NCBI RefSeq assembly: GCF_000341105.1
Contig: NZ_ANBB01000014.1
Span: 62,001 to 126,000, forward strand
DNA from: Nocardiopsis potens DSM 45234
GTDB lineage: Bacteria; Actinomycetota; Actinomycetes; Streptosporangiales; Streptosporangiaceae
Direction: 5' to 3'
DNA: 64,000 nucleotides
The notes under the pieces are model-generated. The model ran no database searches. It was given only the letters and a program-made list of their open reading frames with translations, and was not told where the DNA came from. The translations under genes and the position numbers were made by a program. Shown here in pieces: positions 15,837-24,909 of this stretch (its first letter is position 1; every line of letters begins with the position of its first letter).

Positions 15837-18800
15837 CTACCGGTCGGTGTCCGGCGGCGGGTCGAGCAGGGCGGTCTGCACCAGCACCGGGGAGGAGCCG
15901 CGGCGGACCCAGCGGCCGCGGCCCGGGGGCTGGGCGTCGGCGTAGAGGCGGGGGAGGATCTGCCCCTCGCCGCGGTCGCCGGACATCAGCAGGGCGGTGG
16001 AGCCGGACTCGCGGACCGCCTGCACCAGCGGGTCGTACATGCCGCGGGAGGCGCCCGCGACCCGGCGGGCCAGCACGAAGTGCAGGCCGATGTCGCGGCC
16101 GGCCGCGGCGAACGGGACGAACGGGGCCAGCGGCTTCTGCCCGGCGGTGGTGAGCAGGTCGTAGTCGTCGGCCAGCACCACGATGCGCGGGCCGGACGGG
16201 CGGTCGCCGGAGCCGTCGGGGTTCCGCTCCTCCAGCTCCTTGGCCACCCCGGCGGCCAGGCCGGCGCAGAGCCGGGGGCTGCCGGCGTAGCCGCCCAGGT
16301 ACGGCTCGGGGATCGCGTCCTTGAGGGTGCGCCTCGGGTCCATCACCGCGAAGACCACCTCCTCCGGCGCGTACCGGGCGGTCAGCCCGGCGGCGAGCAG
16401 CCGCAGCAGGTTGGTCTTGCCGCACTCGCCGTCCCCCAGCACCAGCAGGTTCTGGTCCCGGTCGAACAGGTCCAGCACGACCGGGGCGAGCGCCTTCTCG
16501 TCCACGCCCAGCGGCACCCCGGCCGGTTCGGCGTCCGGCCCGGGCAGGGAGCCAGGGTGGAGCGCCCGGGGCAGCACCCGGACCCGGGGGACCCGCGCCC
16601 CGCCCCAGGCGCCGGCGGCCTCCCGGGCCGCCTTCTCCACCGCCTCGCCCAGATCGGAGGCGTCCTGCAGGCCGTCGATCCGGGGCAGCGCGACCTGCCC
16701 GAACAGCTCGGCGTCGGTCAGCGCCCGCCCCGGCGCGTCCGGCGGGAAGGTACCCGCGAGCTTGCGGTCCACGGTGGAGTCGGCCGGGTCGTTCAGCCGC
16801 AGCTCCACCTTCTGCCCGAAGGTGGACTGGGTCGCCATCCGCACGTCGTTCCAGCGCAGCATGGCCGCGACGACGTGCACCCCGTACCCGCCGCCGCGCT
16901 GCAGCACGTCGGTGACGAGCTCGTCGATCTCCTCGAAGTCCTTGCGGATCGCGCCGAACCCGTCGACCACCAGGACCACGTCGGCGGTGGGCAGCTCGGG
17001 CACCTCACCTCGGGCGTGCATCCGGCGCAGCCGGTCCACCGAGTCGATGCCGCGCTCGCGGAACACCTCCGCGCGGTGCTCCAGCATGCCGCGGACCTCC
17101 TCCGCGGTGCGGCGGACCCGCTCCCGGTCCAGCCGCCCGGCGACCCCGCCGACGTGCGGCAGCTCGGTCAGCGCCTGCAGGCCGCCGCCGACCAGGTCCA
17201 GCCCGTACACCGCGACCTGCTCCGGGGAGTGGGTCAGCGCCAGCGACAGCACCAGGGTGCGCAGCAGGGTGGTCTTGCCGGTCTGCGGGCCGCCGATGAA
17301 CGCGGCGTGCCCGCCGGAGGCGGTCAGGTCCAGCTCCCACACGCCCTGCCACTGCTTGGCCGGGTCGTCCAGCAGGCCGATCGGCACCCGCATCGGGGCC
17401 CGGTCGCCGGGCAGCCGCAGCCCGCCGGGGCCCTCGGCGGGCGCGCCGACCGCCCCGTCCAGCGGCACCGCCGACGGCAGCGGCGGCAGCCACACGCCGC
17501 GCGCCCGGGTGCCGTGCCCGGACAGCTGCCCCACCATGACCTCCAGCAGGCTGGGGCCGGCGGACCGCTCCGGCATGGCCGGCTCCTCGGCGACGGGGGC
17601 GTCCCGGTCGTCCTCGGGGCGGTCGAACGCGGTGAACTCGCGGGGCCGGGGCGCGGTGTCGCGCTCCTCCTCGGCGGCGAGGGCGCCGCGGAACGGGCCG
17701 GAGACGTACCCGGCCTTGAACCGCCGGTAGACGGTGGTGTCCACCTTCAGGTAGCCGAACCCGGGCAGCGCCGGGAGGTGGAAGGCGTCCGGGGAGTCGA
17801 GCACGGTGCGGCTCTCCTCCTCGGAGAAGGTGCGCAGGCCCAGCCGGTAGGAGAGGTAGGTGTCCAGGCCGCGCAGCTTGCCGCCCTCGATCCGCTGGCT
17901 GGACAGGAGCAGGTGCACGCCGATGCTGCGGCCGATCCGCCCGATCGACAGGAACAGGTCGATGAAGTCCGGGCGGGCGGTCAGCAGCTCGCCGAACTCG
18001 TCGATGATCACCAGCAGGTGCGGCAGCGGCGCCAGGTCCGGGTTCTTCCGCCGCAGGTGGGCGTAGTCGCCGATGGAGGCGACGTTGCCGGCGTCCTTGA
18101 GCACCTGCTGGCGGCGCTGGACCTCGCCGGAGAGGCTGGCGTAGGCGCGCTCGATCAGCGCGGCGTCGTCCTCCAGGTTGGTGATCAGGCCGGCGACGTG
18201 CGGCAGGCCGGCGAAGGGTGCGAAGGTGGCGCCGCCCTTGTAATCGGCCAGCACCATGGACAGGTCGTCGGGGGAGTGCGTGGCGGCCAGCGACAGCACC
18301 AGGGTGCGCAGCAGCTCGCTCTTGCCGGAGCCGGTGGCGCCCACGCACAGCCCGTGCGGGCCCATGCCGAGCTGGGCGGCCTCCTTGAGGTCGAGGACCA
18401 GCGGCTGCCCGGTGTCGTCGGTGCCGATCGGCACCCGCAGGAACGCCCGCTCGCTGCGCGACGCCCACAGCCGGGGCACGTCCAGCGCGCCCGGGTCGGC
18501 GATGCCCAGGGAGGCGGCGAAGTCGGCGGCGCCGGCCTCGGCGGCGGACTCCTCGGCGGCCTCCGCGGAGAGCCGGAGCGGCGCCGCCATCCGCACCAGC
18601 CCGGTGAGCAGGGCGGGCGTGACGTCGTCCACGGCGCCGGCGGAGGTCCGCTCGTCCTCGCCGCGCAGGTCCTGCACGACGGCCCGGTCGCCGTCCACGG
18701 TGATCCGCACCGACACCTCGCCGGGCTCGTCCACCTGCCGCTCCACCAGGTGCAGCACGGTCGCGCCGAGCGCGCCGGGGGCGATGGCGTCGTCCGGGCG

Positions 18801-19802
18801 CACCAGGTCGGCGGCGGTCCCGCCGTGGGTGTCGTGCACGATCAGCAGCCTGCGCATGCCGGCGTAGGCCTCGCGGCGGCCCATCCCGCGCCGGATCTCC
18901 CCGGCCAGGTCGGTGCGGGAGCGCAGCTCGTCGGCGAGGAGCGCGCCCAGCCCGGCGGGGTCGGGGGCGATCAGCCGGCGGCCGCCGCCGCGCGCGTCGG
19001 CGTCGGCGGTGTGCGGCAGCCACTTCAGCCAGGACCAGTCGCCGGCGCGCTCGGCCGGGTGCGCGACCGCCACCGCCAGGTCCTCCGGGGCGTGGAAGGC
19101 CGCGGCCTGCGCGAGCAGCGCCCGGACCAGGCGGAGCACGTCCGGGCGGGCCCCGACCAGGCTGACGTCGCCGACCCGGTCCAGCGGGACGGTCAGCGGC
19201 ATCTCCGGGGCGGTGGAGAACCGGTGGATCACCGCGTTCGCCTCGGACGCCATGAACGGGTCGGTGGGGGTGAGCGCGCTGCCCTGGTCGGCCAGGGCCA
19301 GCGGCCGCGCCGCGACCTCCCCGGTGCCCGCCCGCAGCAGCAGGAAGTCCCGGTCGCGCCGGCGCCGCTCCCAGAGCCGGGCCGGATCGCGCACGACGTC
19401 GTAGAGGGCCTCGGGCGGCGGGGCGAGCAGCCGGGCGCGGGCGCGGGCCTCCCGCTCGGCCCGGCCGAGGTCGTCCCGGAGCTCTTCGAGGTATTCGAGG
19501 TAGAGCTCGCGCTGGTTGCGCCGCTGCCGGGCGGCCTGCCCGCGGCGGGAGAAGAACATCGCCAGCGCCGCGAAGACCGCCACCACCAGGATGACCGCGC
19601 CGAACACGATGAACGCCGGGTTGCGCACCACCATCATGATGGTCAGCGACGCCATCATGCCGACCATCGGCAGCACCGCCATCAGCGGGCTCTGCTGGGA
19701 GTTGCCGTCGGGAAGCGTCGGCGGCGCCTCGACCTCGCGCGTGTCCTGCGGCGCGGGCGGATGCACCGTCCGCGCGGGGCGGTGCACGGTACGCGTGGTC
19801 AC
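15837..19802 (-). CDS. eccC: Type VII secretion FtsK/SpoIIIE ATPase EccC (fused EccCa-EccCb)
   Basis: The motor ATPase of an ESX-type secretion system, 1321 residues. Two membrane helices (about 41-58 and 62-84) anchor it, followed by three FtsK/SpoIIIE ATPase domains. The Walker A motifs are GATGSGKSE (Lys494), GGPQTGKTT (Lys843) and GDGECGKTN (Lys1129). The matching Walker B strands are LLVIIDEFGELL, VVLVVDGFGAI and IVVLADDYDLL; domains 2 and 3 lack the catalytic glutamate after Asp, as is common in EccC. The protein is the single-chain form seen in many actinomycetes. No eccB, eccD, eccE or WXG100 genes are adjacent. The toxin, DUF6177 and mycosin-like genes elsewhere in the window fit the same theme. 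Confidence 0.93.
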   Translation of the reverse strand: MTTRTVHRPARTVHPPAPQDTREVEAPPTLPDGNSQQSPLMAVLPMVGMMASLTIMMVVRNPAFIVFGAVILVVAVFAALAMFFSRRGQAARQRRNQRELYLEYLEELRDDLGRAEREARARARLLAPPPEALYDVVRDPARLWERRRRDRDFLLLRAGTGEVAARPLALADQGSALTPTDPFMASEANAVIHRFSTAPEMPLTVPLDRVGDVSLVGARPDVLRLVRALLAQAAAFHAPEDLAVAVAHPAERAGDWSWLKWLPHTADADARGGGRRLIAPDPAGLGALLADELRSRTDLAGEIRRGMGRREAYAGMRRLLIVHDTHGGTAADLVRPDDAIAPGALGATVLHLVERQVDEPGEVSVRITVDGDRAVVQDLRGEDERTSAGAVDDVTPALLTGLVRMAAPLRLSAEAAEESAAEAGAADFAASLGIADPGALDVPRLWASRSERAFLRVPIGTDDTGQPLVLDLKEAAQLGMGPHGLCVGATGSGKSELLRTLVLSLAATHSPDDLSMVLADYKGGATFAPFAGLPHVAGLITNLEDDAALIERAYASLSGEVQRRQQVLKDAGNVASIGDYAHLRRKNPDLAPLPHLLVIIDEFGELLTARPDFIDLFLSIGRIGRSIGVHLLLSSQRIEGGKLRGLDTYLSYRLGLRTFSEEESRTVLDSPDAFHLPALPGFGYLKVDTTVYRRFKAGYVSGPFRGALAAEEERDTAPRPREFTAFDRPEDDRDAPVAEEPAMPERSAGPSLLEVMVGQLSGHGTRARGVWLPPLPSAVPLDGAVGAPAEGPGGLRLPGDRAPMRVPIGLLDDPAKQWQGVWELDLTASGGHAAFIGGPQTGKTTLLRTLVLSLALTHSPEQVAVYGLDLVGGGLQALTELPHVGGVAGRLDRERVRRTAEEVRGMLEHRAEVFRERGIDSVDRLRRMHARGEVPELPTADVVLVVDGFGAIRKDFEEIDELVTDVLQRGGGYGVHVVAAMLRWNDVRMATQSTFGQKVELRLNDPADSTVDRKLAGTFPPDAPGRALTDAELFGQVALPRIDGLQDASDLGEAVEKAAREAAGAWGGARVPRVRVLPRALHPGSLPGPDAEPAGVPLGVDEKALAPVVLDLFDRDQNLLVLGDGECGKTNLLRLLAAGLTARYAPEEVVFAVMDPRRTLKDAIPEPYLGGYAGSPRLCAGLAAGVAKELEERNPDGSGDRPSGPRIVVLADDYDLLTTAGQKPLAPFVPFAAAGRDIGLHFVLARRVAGASRGMYDPLVQAVRESGSTALLMSGDRGEGQILPRLYADAQPPGRGRWVRRGSSPVLVQTALLDPPPDTDR

Positions 19803-19963
19803 CGGCGCTCCTCTCGGGGGGTACTCGGGGGTGCCGTCCTGCGGGCCGGCCGCTGCGGGGCGTGCAGGAGACTTGACGGAGGGGATCCTACGGGAGTACC
19901 ACCCATCGGGGACGAACGGGACGGGGCGCGGCCGGAGGCGGCCGCTGCGGGGAGGGGACCGGG

Positions 19964-20380
19964 ATGGACGATCGCGCTCGGCTGCTCGGGCGGGTCCGCG
20001 GAGCGGTGCGGGGGACGCCGTACGAGGTGGAGGAGACCGCGGCCGGGGCCCGGGTGCACGCGGCGGCCGGCGCCGGGCGGGGTGCGGCGGCCGCGGTGGA
20101 CGTGGTGCTGGACGAGCGGAAGGGCCGGGCGGTGCTGACGTCCGGTACCGAGGTGGACGGGCGGCCGGTGCGGGCCGGGCGGGAGCCGGCCGGGGCCGGC
20201 GCGGACGGCGCGGAGGACCTGGAGTCGCGGGTCGCCGGCGCCGTGGAGGCGGCGGGCTGGCGGGCCGAGACCCGGCCCGGGGACGCGGCGTTCGGGTTCG
20301 GGTCGCCGCTGGCGGTCGTCGCGATGCTGGTGCTGCTCTTCTCCCTGCCGCTCGGGGTCACCCTGGCCCTGATGCTCTGA
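19964..20380 (+). CDS. Hypothetical tail-anchored protein
   Basis: A 138-residue protein divergent from eccC. The first 105 residues are soluble, Ala/Gly/Arg-rich with a VDVVLDERKGRAVLTSGTEVDG segment. One C-terminal membrane helix (LAVVAMLVLLFSLPLGVTLAL) follows. The ATG at 19964 has GGGGA upstream. Its position next to eccC hints at a secretion-associated role, but that is context only. No family recognised. Confidence 0.55.
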   Translation: MDDRARLLGRVRGAVRGTPYEVEETAAGARVHAAAGAGRGAAAAVDVVLDERKGRAVLTSGTEVDGRPVRAGREPAGAGADGAEDLESRVAGAVEAAGWRAETRPGDAAFGFGSPLAVVAMLVLLFSLPLGVTLALML

Positions 20381-20403
20381 GCGGGGAGAGGGACGCGGGG
20401 AAG

Positions 20404-20426
20404 GGGCGGGGAGCGCTCTCCCGCCC
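20404..20426. terminator. Hairpin terminator
   Basis: The arms GGGCGGG and CCCGCCC flank an AGCGCT-containing centre, 24 bases after the preceding stop codon. The rest of the 323-bp gap to 20704 holds only the LexA-like palindrome listed next. Confidence 0.5.
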
Positions 20427-20648
20427 TCTGCCGGGCGCCGTCGGCGGCCTCTTCCGGACAGCGGCGGCGGGCGGCCCGGCGGAAGGAGCGGCCCGGATCC
20501 GCGCGGGGCGGGCGGCGTAGCGGCATTTCAGCGGCCCGGGCGCCTCCGGGGCCTCCGCGGGGATACTCCGGCCCGGGAGTCGGACGGGGAACGGGCCGGT
20601 TCCGTTCCGTGGAATCGGCGGTCTTCCGCCGTACCGGGGCGAACTGGC

Positions 20649-20664
20649 GAGAACGGACGTTCTC
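20649..20664. promoter_or_regulatory. LexA-like palindrome upstream of the I36 gene
   Basis: GAGAACGGACGTTCTC contains GAAC-N4-GTTC, the core of the actinobacterial SOS box, although the usual flanking C and G are A and T here. It lies 39 bp before the start codon. Confidence 0.35.
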
Positions 20665-20703
20665 TGATTCGATCGCACCTCCGCAGCAACCGAGAAGACG
20701 GGG

Positions 20704-21099
20704 GTGGACGTGTCCATTCTGAAGAAGGGGGCGGTCGCGATCGCGGCCGCGGGAGCGATGCTGTTCGCCGGGACCGCCGTGGCGGCGCCGGCGCAGGCGG
20801 CAACCGGGTACGACCGGTGCCCGCACGGGTACTTCTGCCTCTTCTCCGGCTACGGGGGCACGGGGAAGATCGGGATCTTCAAGTACGGGTCGTCGGACCT
20901 GCGCCTGCAGGGGCTGGACAACAACGTCCACTCGGTGTGGAACCGCTCCGCCAGGCCGATCGAAGGGTGGGCCGGCTACAACTACAAGCCGACTCCGCCG
21001 ACCACGCTCGACCCGGTCTTCTATTTCTTCGCCTATGACGTCCCGCGGGACCTGAACGATTTCGCCGGCGGCGTCGTGAGCTCGGTCCGGGCCGATTAG
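20704..21099 (+). CDS. Peptidase inhibitor family I36-like secreted protein
   Basis: A 131-residue exported protein. The signal peptide covers about residues 1-33 (AVAIAAAGAMLFAGTAVAAPAQA). The mature part begins YDRCPHGYFCLFSGYGGTGKIG and continues LDNNVHSVWNRS. This Cys-x4-FCLF pattern and the NNVxSVWN motif are typical of the I36 (SMI-like) proteinase-inhibitor and beta/gamma-crystallin-like family of streptomycetes. It probably acts outside the cell. The start is GTG at 20704 or GTG at 20710; both give the same signal peptide. A LexA-like palindrome lies upstream. Confidence 0.75.
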   Translation: MDVSILKKGAVAIAAAGAMLFAGTAVAAPAQAATGYDRCPHGYFCLFSGYGGTGKIGIFKYGSSDLRLQGLDNNVHSVWNRSARPIEGWAGYNYKPTPPTTLDPVFYFFAYDVPRDLNDFAGGVVSSVRAD

Positions 21100-21140
21100 C
21101 GCCCGCGGCCGCGCCGGGCGGCTCCGGCCGTCCGGCGCGG

Positions 21141-21175
21141 CCCGCGCCCGCCGTACGGGGGTCGGCGGGCGCGGG
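21141..21175. terminator. Bidirectional hairpin terminator
   Basis: A perfect 13-bp stem, CCCGCGCCCGCCG / CGGCGGGCGCGGG, between the convergent I36 and B3/4 genes. Confidence 0.75.
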
Positions 21176-21189
21176 CGGAGGAAGAGGCC

Positions 21190-21876
21190 TCAGCAGGTGA
21201 AGCCGGGGGCGTCGCGGGTCAGCAGGGCCGGGCGGGACGGGGCGGCGCCCAGCGCGTCCAGGTCCGCGGCCAGGGTGCGGAGCAGGGCGGCGACGTCGGC
21301 GGCGGCGCCGTCGTGCATCGCCTCGGCGACGATCAGCACCCGCCCGGTGCCGGGGCGGACCGCGGACAGGCCGCTCTGCCGGTTGGTCCAGCGCCGGGCG
21401 TGCGCGTTGCCGCCGGCGTCGGCGAAGACGATCTCGCCCGGGGCGGGGTGCTCGGAGCCACCGGACAGCGGCACGTACACCTCCCCGCCGCCGGCCGGGC
21501 GGACCTCCAGGTCGCCGTCGATCCGGTCCAGGTCGAGGGCGGCGACCGGGATCGCGTAGGCCATCGACACCGCGTTGCAGAGGTCGACCAGCGGGTGGAT
21601 CCGGGGCAGCGTCCCCTCCTTGGCGAACCGGCGCAGCAGCGACTCCGAGGCGCACCGGTACTGCGTCGGCTTCAGGCCCATCCGGGAGAACGCGCGGCGC
21701 CAGGCGCCGATCTCGGGCAGGGCGCTGAGCGGTGCGTCGGCCAGCCGGGCCTTCGCCCGGGTGTGCAGCTCGGCGAGCCGGTCGTCGACCGGGGCGGTGG
21801 GGGCGCCGGCGGTGAGCGCGCCCGCGGCGAGCTCGGGGAAGGCCGCCCGGACGTCGTCGGAGTGCCGGAAGTGCAT
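21190..21876 (-). CDS. B3/4 domain-containing protein (PheRS beta-like editing domain)
   Basis: A 228-residue stand-alone B3/B4 domain, related to the editing module of phenylalanyl-tRNA synthetase beta. Key stretches are WRRAFSRMGLKPTQYRCASESLLRR, LPRIHPLVDLCNAVSMAYAIPVAA, PLSGGSEHPAPGEIVFAD and RRWTNRQSGLSAVRPGTGRVLIV, all standard for the family. Stand-alone members may clear mischarged tRNA or bind small amino compounds. The ATG at 21876 precedes MHFRHSDDVRAAFPEL. It lies 49 bp upstream of the lysE stop, so LysE and this protein may be co-transcribed, an arrangement I believe is common in actinomycetes. Confidence 0.8.
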   Translation of the reverse strand: MHFRHSDDVRAAFPELAAGALTAGAPTAPVDDRLAELHTRAKARLADAPLSALPEIGAWRRAFSRMGLKPTQYRCASESLLRRFAKEGTLPRIHPLVDLCNAVSMAYAIPVAALDLDRIDGDLEVRPAGGGEVYVPLSGGSEHPAPGEIVFADAGGNAHARRWTNRQSGLSAVRPGTGRVLIVAEAMHDGAAADVAALLRTLAADLDALGAAPSRPALLTRDAPGFTC

Positions 21877-21925
21877 GCGGGTCTCCTGGTTCCCTTCGGT
21901 CGGGTGTCGGGTGTCGGGTGCGGGG

Positions 21926-22543
21926 TCAGCGGGAGGCGAGGGCGAGCTGGACGCCGAGGACGGCGAAGGCCCCCGCGAAGGAGCGGCGGATCCAGGCCAG
22001 GGCGCGCGGCCGGGCGGCGATGAAGGAGCGGACGGCGGCGGCGAACACCCCGTAGCCGAGGAAGACCACCAGGGTGAGCCCGGTGAAGACGCCGCTCAGC
22101 GCCGCCATCCGGACCAGCGCGTCGGGCGCGGCCGGGTCGGCGAACTGCGGCAGGAACGCGAAGAAGAAGATGGTCAGCTTCGGGTTGAGCAGGTTGACCA
22201 GGACGCCGGAGGCGATCACTCGGCCGACCGGTCGGTGCTCGTCCCGGGGGTCCTCCGGGACGGCCGGCGCGCCCCGGTCGCGCAGCATGGTCCACGCCAT
22301 GTACAGCAGGTAGGCCACGCCCAGGTACTTGAGCACCTGGAATGCCAGGGCGCTGGTGTGCAGCAGGGCCGCCAGACCGGTCAGCGCCGCCGCCGCGTGC
22401 GGCAGCGTGCCGATGGCGCAGGCCAGCGCGGCGACGGCGCTCGCCCGCGCGCCCCGGGCGAGGCCGGCCGCCATGGTGAACAGCGCGCCGGTACCGGGGG
22501 TGGCGACGACGATGAGCGACGTCAGCAGGAATTCGATGCTCAT
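21926..22543 (-). CDS. LysE family translocator (amino-acid exporter)
   Basis: A 205-residue inner-membrane exporter with five to six helices. The N-terminus MSIEFLLTSLIVVATPGTGALFTMAAGLARG holds the LysE/RhtB motif with the conserved ATPGP-like turn (here ATPGT). LVNLLNPKLTIFFFAFLPQF is the second signature. It exports small amino acids or related metabolites. The ATG at 22543 begins directly at the first helix; longer frames upstream do not look like LysE. A MocR/GntR regulator gene lies divergently about 660 bp away, with a DUF5988 gene between them. Confidence 0.85.
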   Translation of the reverse strand: MSIEFLLTSLIVVATPGTGALFTMAAGLARGARASAVAALACAIGTLPHAAAALTGLAALLHTSALAFQVLKYLGVAYLLYMAWTMLRDRGAPAVPEDPRDEHRPVGRVIASGVLVNLLNPKLTIFFFAFLPQFADPAAPDALVRMAALSGVFTGLTLVVFLGYGVFAAAVRSFIAARPRALAWIRRSFAGAFAVLGVQLALASR

Positions 22544-22609
22544 GGCGGACTTTCGGACGTGGGTGTGGGACGGCACGGCCGCCGCTTGCCCGACCAGCCT
22601 CCCGCCGGT

Positions 22610-22658
22610 GATGGTCCGCCGGACAGATCCAAAACCGATGCGGGCGAGTGGTCCAAAG
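22610..22658. promoter_or_regulatory. Candidate regulatory repeats in the lysE upstream region
   Basis: Within the 394-bp gap 22544-22937 are GATGGTCCGCCGGAC, GATCCAAAA and TGGTCCAAAG. The last two form an imperfect direct repeat GRTCCAAA, 24 bp apart. MocR regulators often bind direct repeats, so this is a candidate site. I see nothing else in the gap apart from the promoter of the next gene. Confidence 0.3.
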
Positions 22659-22937
22659 AGGAGGTGCTCCGCCTCGGGCCCCTGCGCACGGCCGGTCGCC
22701 GCGCGCCCCGGGAGCGCCCGGAGCCGGGGCGGGCCCACCCCGGAAGGATCCCCGGACGGGCCCCGGTCGCGAAGCGCGGTCCGGCGCCCGGGCCGCCCTG
22801 GGGAGCGGTGGGGATCGGGCCGCGTGCGGGGGTTCATCCGGCGGAGTCGGATTCGCGCAGGTCGCAGGGGGAAAGCGGTCCCGTTCGGCGCCGCGTCGGT
22901 CCCCCTCGGGCGGGAGGGGCGGTGGGATACTCGGAGC

Positions 22938-23144
22938 ATGGACGATGGCGCGAAGGCGATCCTCGAAGGCGGACCGGGGGACCTGCGCGAGCGGGTCGTT
23001 CCCGCCGAGCCCTCGAAGACCGAGATCAAGATCCCCTTCCAGGGCGGATACGAGCACTTCACCGCGACACCGAGGCAGCGCGAGACCCCCGAGGGGCGGC
23101 TCCCGGTGTACGAGTGGTCCTCCCGGACGGAGATCGCGGAGTAG
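22938..23144 (+). CDS. DUF5988 family small protein
   Basis: A 68-residue soluble protein. The pattern AILEGGPGDLRERVV, IPFQGGYEHF and LPVYEWSSRTEIAE is the DUF5988 family, found widely in actinomycetes with unknown role. A GATACT -10 hexamer ends six bases before the ATG, so it is probably leaderless. It lies 58 bp before the MocR gene on the same strand, but that gene appears to have its own leaderless promoter. Confidence 0.75.
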   Translation: MDDGAKAILEGGPGDLRERVVPAEPSKTEIKIPFQGGYEHFTATPRQRETPEGRLPVYEWSSRTEIAE

Positions 23145-23202
23145 GGGCCGCCGCGGTGCTCCCCGCCGGCACTTCGGCCGGCGGTGTCGTTACCGTGGGC
23201 CC

Positions 23203-24708
23203 GTGGAGCAGGCGAAGGACGGGGAAGAGGAGCGGGACGGCGCCCGCGCCGGCCGGGCGGGCGCCGACTTCCTCCAGCTCGACCCGGCGGAGGCGCCCCG
23301 CGGCGGCCTGGCCGGATGGCTGGCCGAGCGGCTGCGCGGCGCCATCGCCGACGGGCGGCTGCCCACCGGGTCGCGGCTGCCCGCCACCCGGGCGCTCGCC
23401 GCCGAGCTCGGCGTCTCCCGCGGCGTCGTCACCGAGGCCTACCGGCGGCTCAGCGAAGGCGGCCAGATCAGCGGGCGGGGCCGGAACGGCACCGTGGTCG
23501 CCGCCGCCCCGGCCCCCGCGCCCGCGCCCGCGGCCCCCGCCCCGGCCCCGCCGGACGGGCCGTTCTCCGCCGACCCCGGCCCGGACGTCTTCGCGGAGCT
23601 GCGCGCCGCCCCCGCCCGGTACGACCTGACCCCCGGCGTCCCGTCGCTCTCGGCGTTCCCCCGCGCGGCGTGGCTGCGCGCCGAGCGGGCGGTGCTGGAC
23701 GGCCTCTCCGCCGCCGACCTGGGCTACGGCGACCCGGCCGGCACGCCGGCGCTGCGCCGCGCGGTCGCCGGCTGGCTCGCCCGCAATCGCGGCATCCGCG
23801 CCGCCCCCGGCGACGTGGTCATCGTGGCCGGCGTCTCCCAGGCGCTGTCCATGCTGGTCCCGGTCCTGGCGGAGCGGGGCATCGACGCCGTCGCGGTGGA
23901 GGAGCCCGGGTCGATGGGGGTCCGCCGGCACCTGGCCGGCCGCGGCGCCGCCACCCCGCCGGTCCCGGTCGACCGGCACGGGATCCGGGTCGCCGCGCTG
24001 CGCGCCACCGGCGCCCGCGCGGTGATGCTCACCCCCGCCCACCAGTTCCCCACCGGGGTCGTCCTCGGCGGGGAGCGCCGCCGCGAGCTGGCCGACTGGG
24101 CGCGCGCCGGCGGCCTGGTGATCGAGGACGACTACGACGCCGAGCACCGCTACGACCGCCCGCCGGTGGCCGCGTTCCGCTCGCTCCTCCCGGACCGGGT
24201 CTGCTACCTGGGCAGCGTCTCCAAACTGCTGGCGCCCGCGCTGCGCACCGGCTGGATCGTGCCGCCGCCGGAGCTGCGCGGCCCGCTCGCCGCGGCCAAG
24301 CGCGACGACGACCTCGGCAACGCAGTCCTCCCGCAGCTGGTCCTGGCCCGGCTGATGGACTCCGGCGACATGGAGCGGCACCTGCGCTTCCTGCGCCGGC
24401 GGCACCGCCTCCGGCGGGACGCGATGATCGCCGCACTCGCCGCCGGCCTGCCCGACGCCCGGGTGCACGGCGCCGCCGCGGGACTGCACCTGACCGTCAC
24501 CTTCGGCGGGGACTTCGACGACACCGCGCTGGCCGCGGCCGCGCTGGCCGAGGGGGTGAAGACCCAGCCGCTGTCCTGGCACCGCCGGCTCCCCGGCCCG
24601 CCCGGCCTGGTGCTGGGGTACGCGGCCTGCTCCCCGGGCGCGATCGCCGAGGCCGTCGCGCTGCTGGCCCGGGCCCGGCGCGGCTTCCCCGGCCCTCCCC
24701 GGCGGTGA
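23203..24708 (+). CDS. MocR family PLP-dependent transcriptional regulator
   Basis: A 501-residue fusion of a GntR winged helix and a fold-type-I aminotransferase domain. Residues about 35-105 carry the helix-turn-helix (LAERLRGAIADGRLPTGSRLPATRALAAELGVSRGVVTEAYRRL). An Ala/Pro linker follows, then the aminotransferase part with VEEPGSMGVRRHL, IEDDYDAEHRYDR and the PLP lysine in LGSVSKLLAPALRTGWI. The GTG at 23203 lies six bases after a TACCGT -10 box, so it is likely leaderless. MocR proteins sense PLP or amines and control adjacent genes; the divergent LysE exporter is the likely target. Confidence 0.88.
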   Translation: MEQAKDGEEERDGARAGRAGADFLQLDPAEAPRGGLAGWLAERLRGAIADGRLPTGSRLPATRALAAELGVSRGVVTEAYRRLSEGGQISGRGRNGTVVAAAPAPAPAPAAPAPAPPDGPFSADPGPDVFAELRAAPARYDLTPGVPSLSAFPRAAWLRAERAVLDGLSAADLGYGDPAGTPALRRAVAGWLARNRGIRAAPGDVVIVAGVSQALSMLVPVLAERGIDAVAVEEPGSMGVRRHLAGRGAATPPVPVDRHGIRVAALRATGARAVMLTPAHQFPTGVVLGGERRRELADWARAGGLVIEDDYDAEHRYDRPPVAAFRSLLPDRVCYLGSVSKLLAPALRTGWIVPPPELRGPLAAAKRDDDLGNAVLPQLVLARLMDSGDMERHLRFLRRRHRLRRDAMIAALAAGLPDARVHGAAAGLHLTVTFGGDFDDTALAAAALAEGVKTQPLSWHRRLPGPPGLVLGYAACSPGAIAEAVALLARARRGFPGPPRR

Positions 24709-24909
24709 TGCGGCGGAGGAAGAAATGCACGACATCTCGGCCCGAAACGGGTGCCCGAATCCCCGGAACCCGGGAACGGGCGCCCGGTCCGCCCGGTTCA
24801 GCGGTTTTCGGTCCGGGCGGTGCCGGGCAATCGGCGGCGGAGGGGGTGAGGCCGCCGGGTGCGGGGGGTATCGCCACAGCGGGGAGTGGGATTCTCGGGG
24901 GGAGGGCGC

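Noticed and set aside
16080-20138. A 1352-codon open frame on the plus strand opposite eccC
   Set aside because: It is the complement of a strongly supported EccC gene; its product is Gln/His/Val-rich low-complexity sequence with no domains, typical of antisense frames in very GC-rich DNA.
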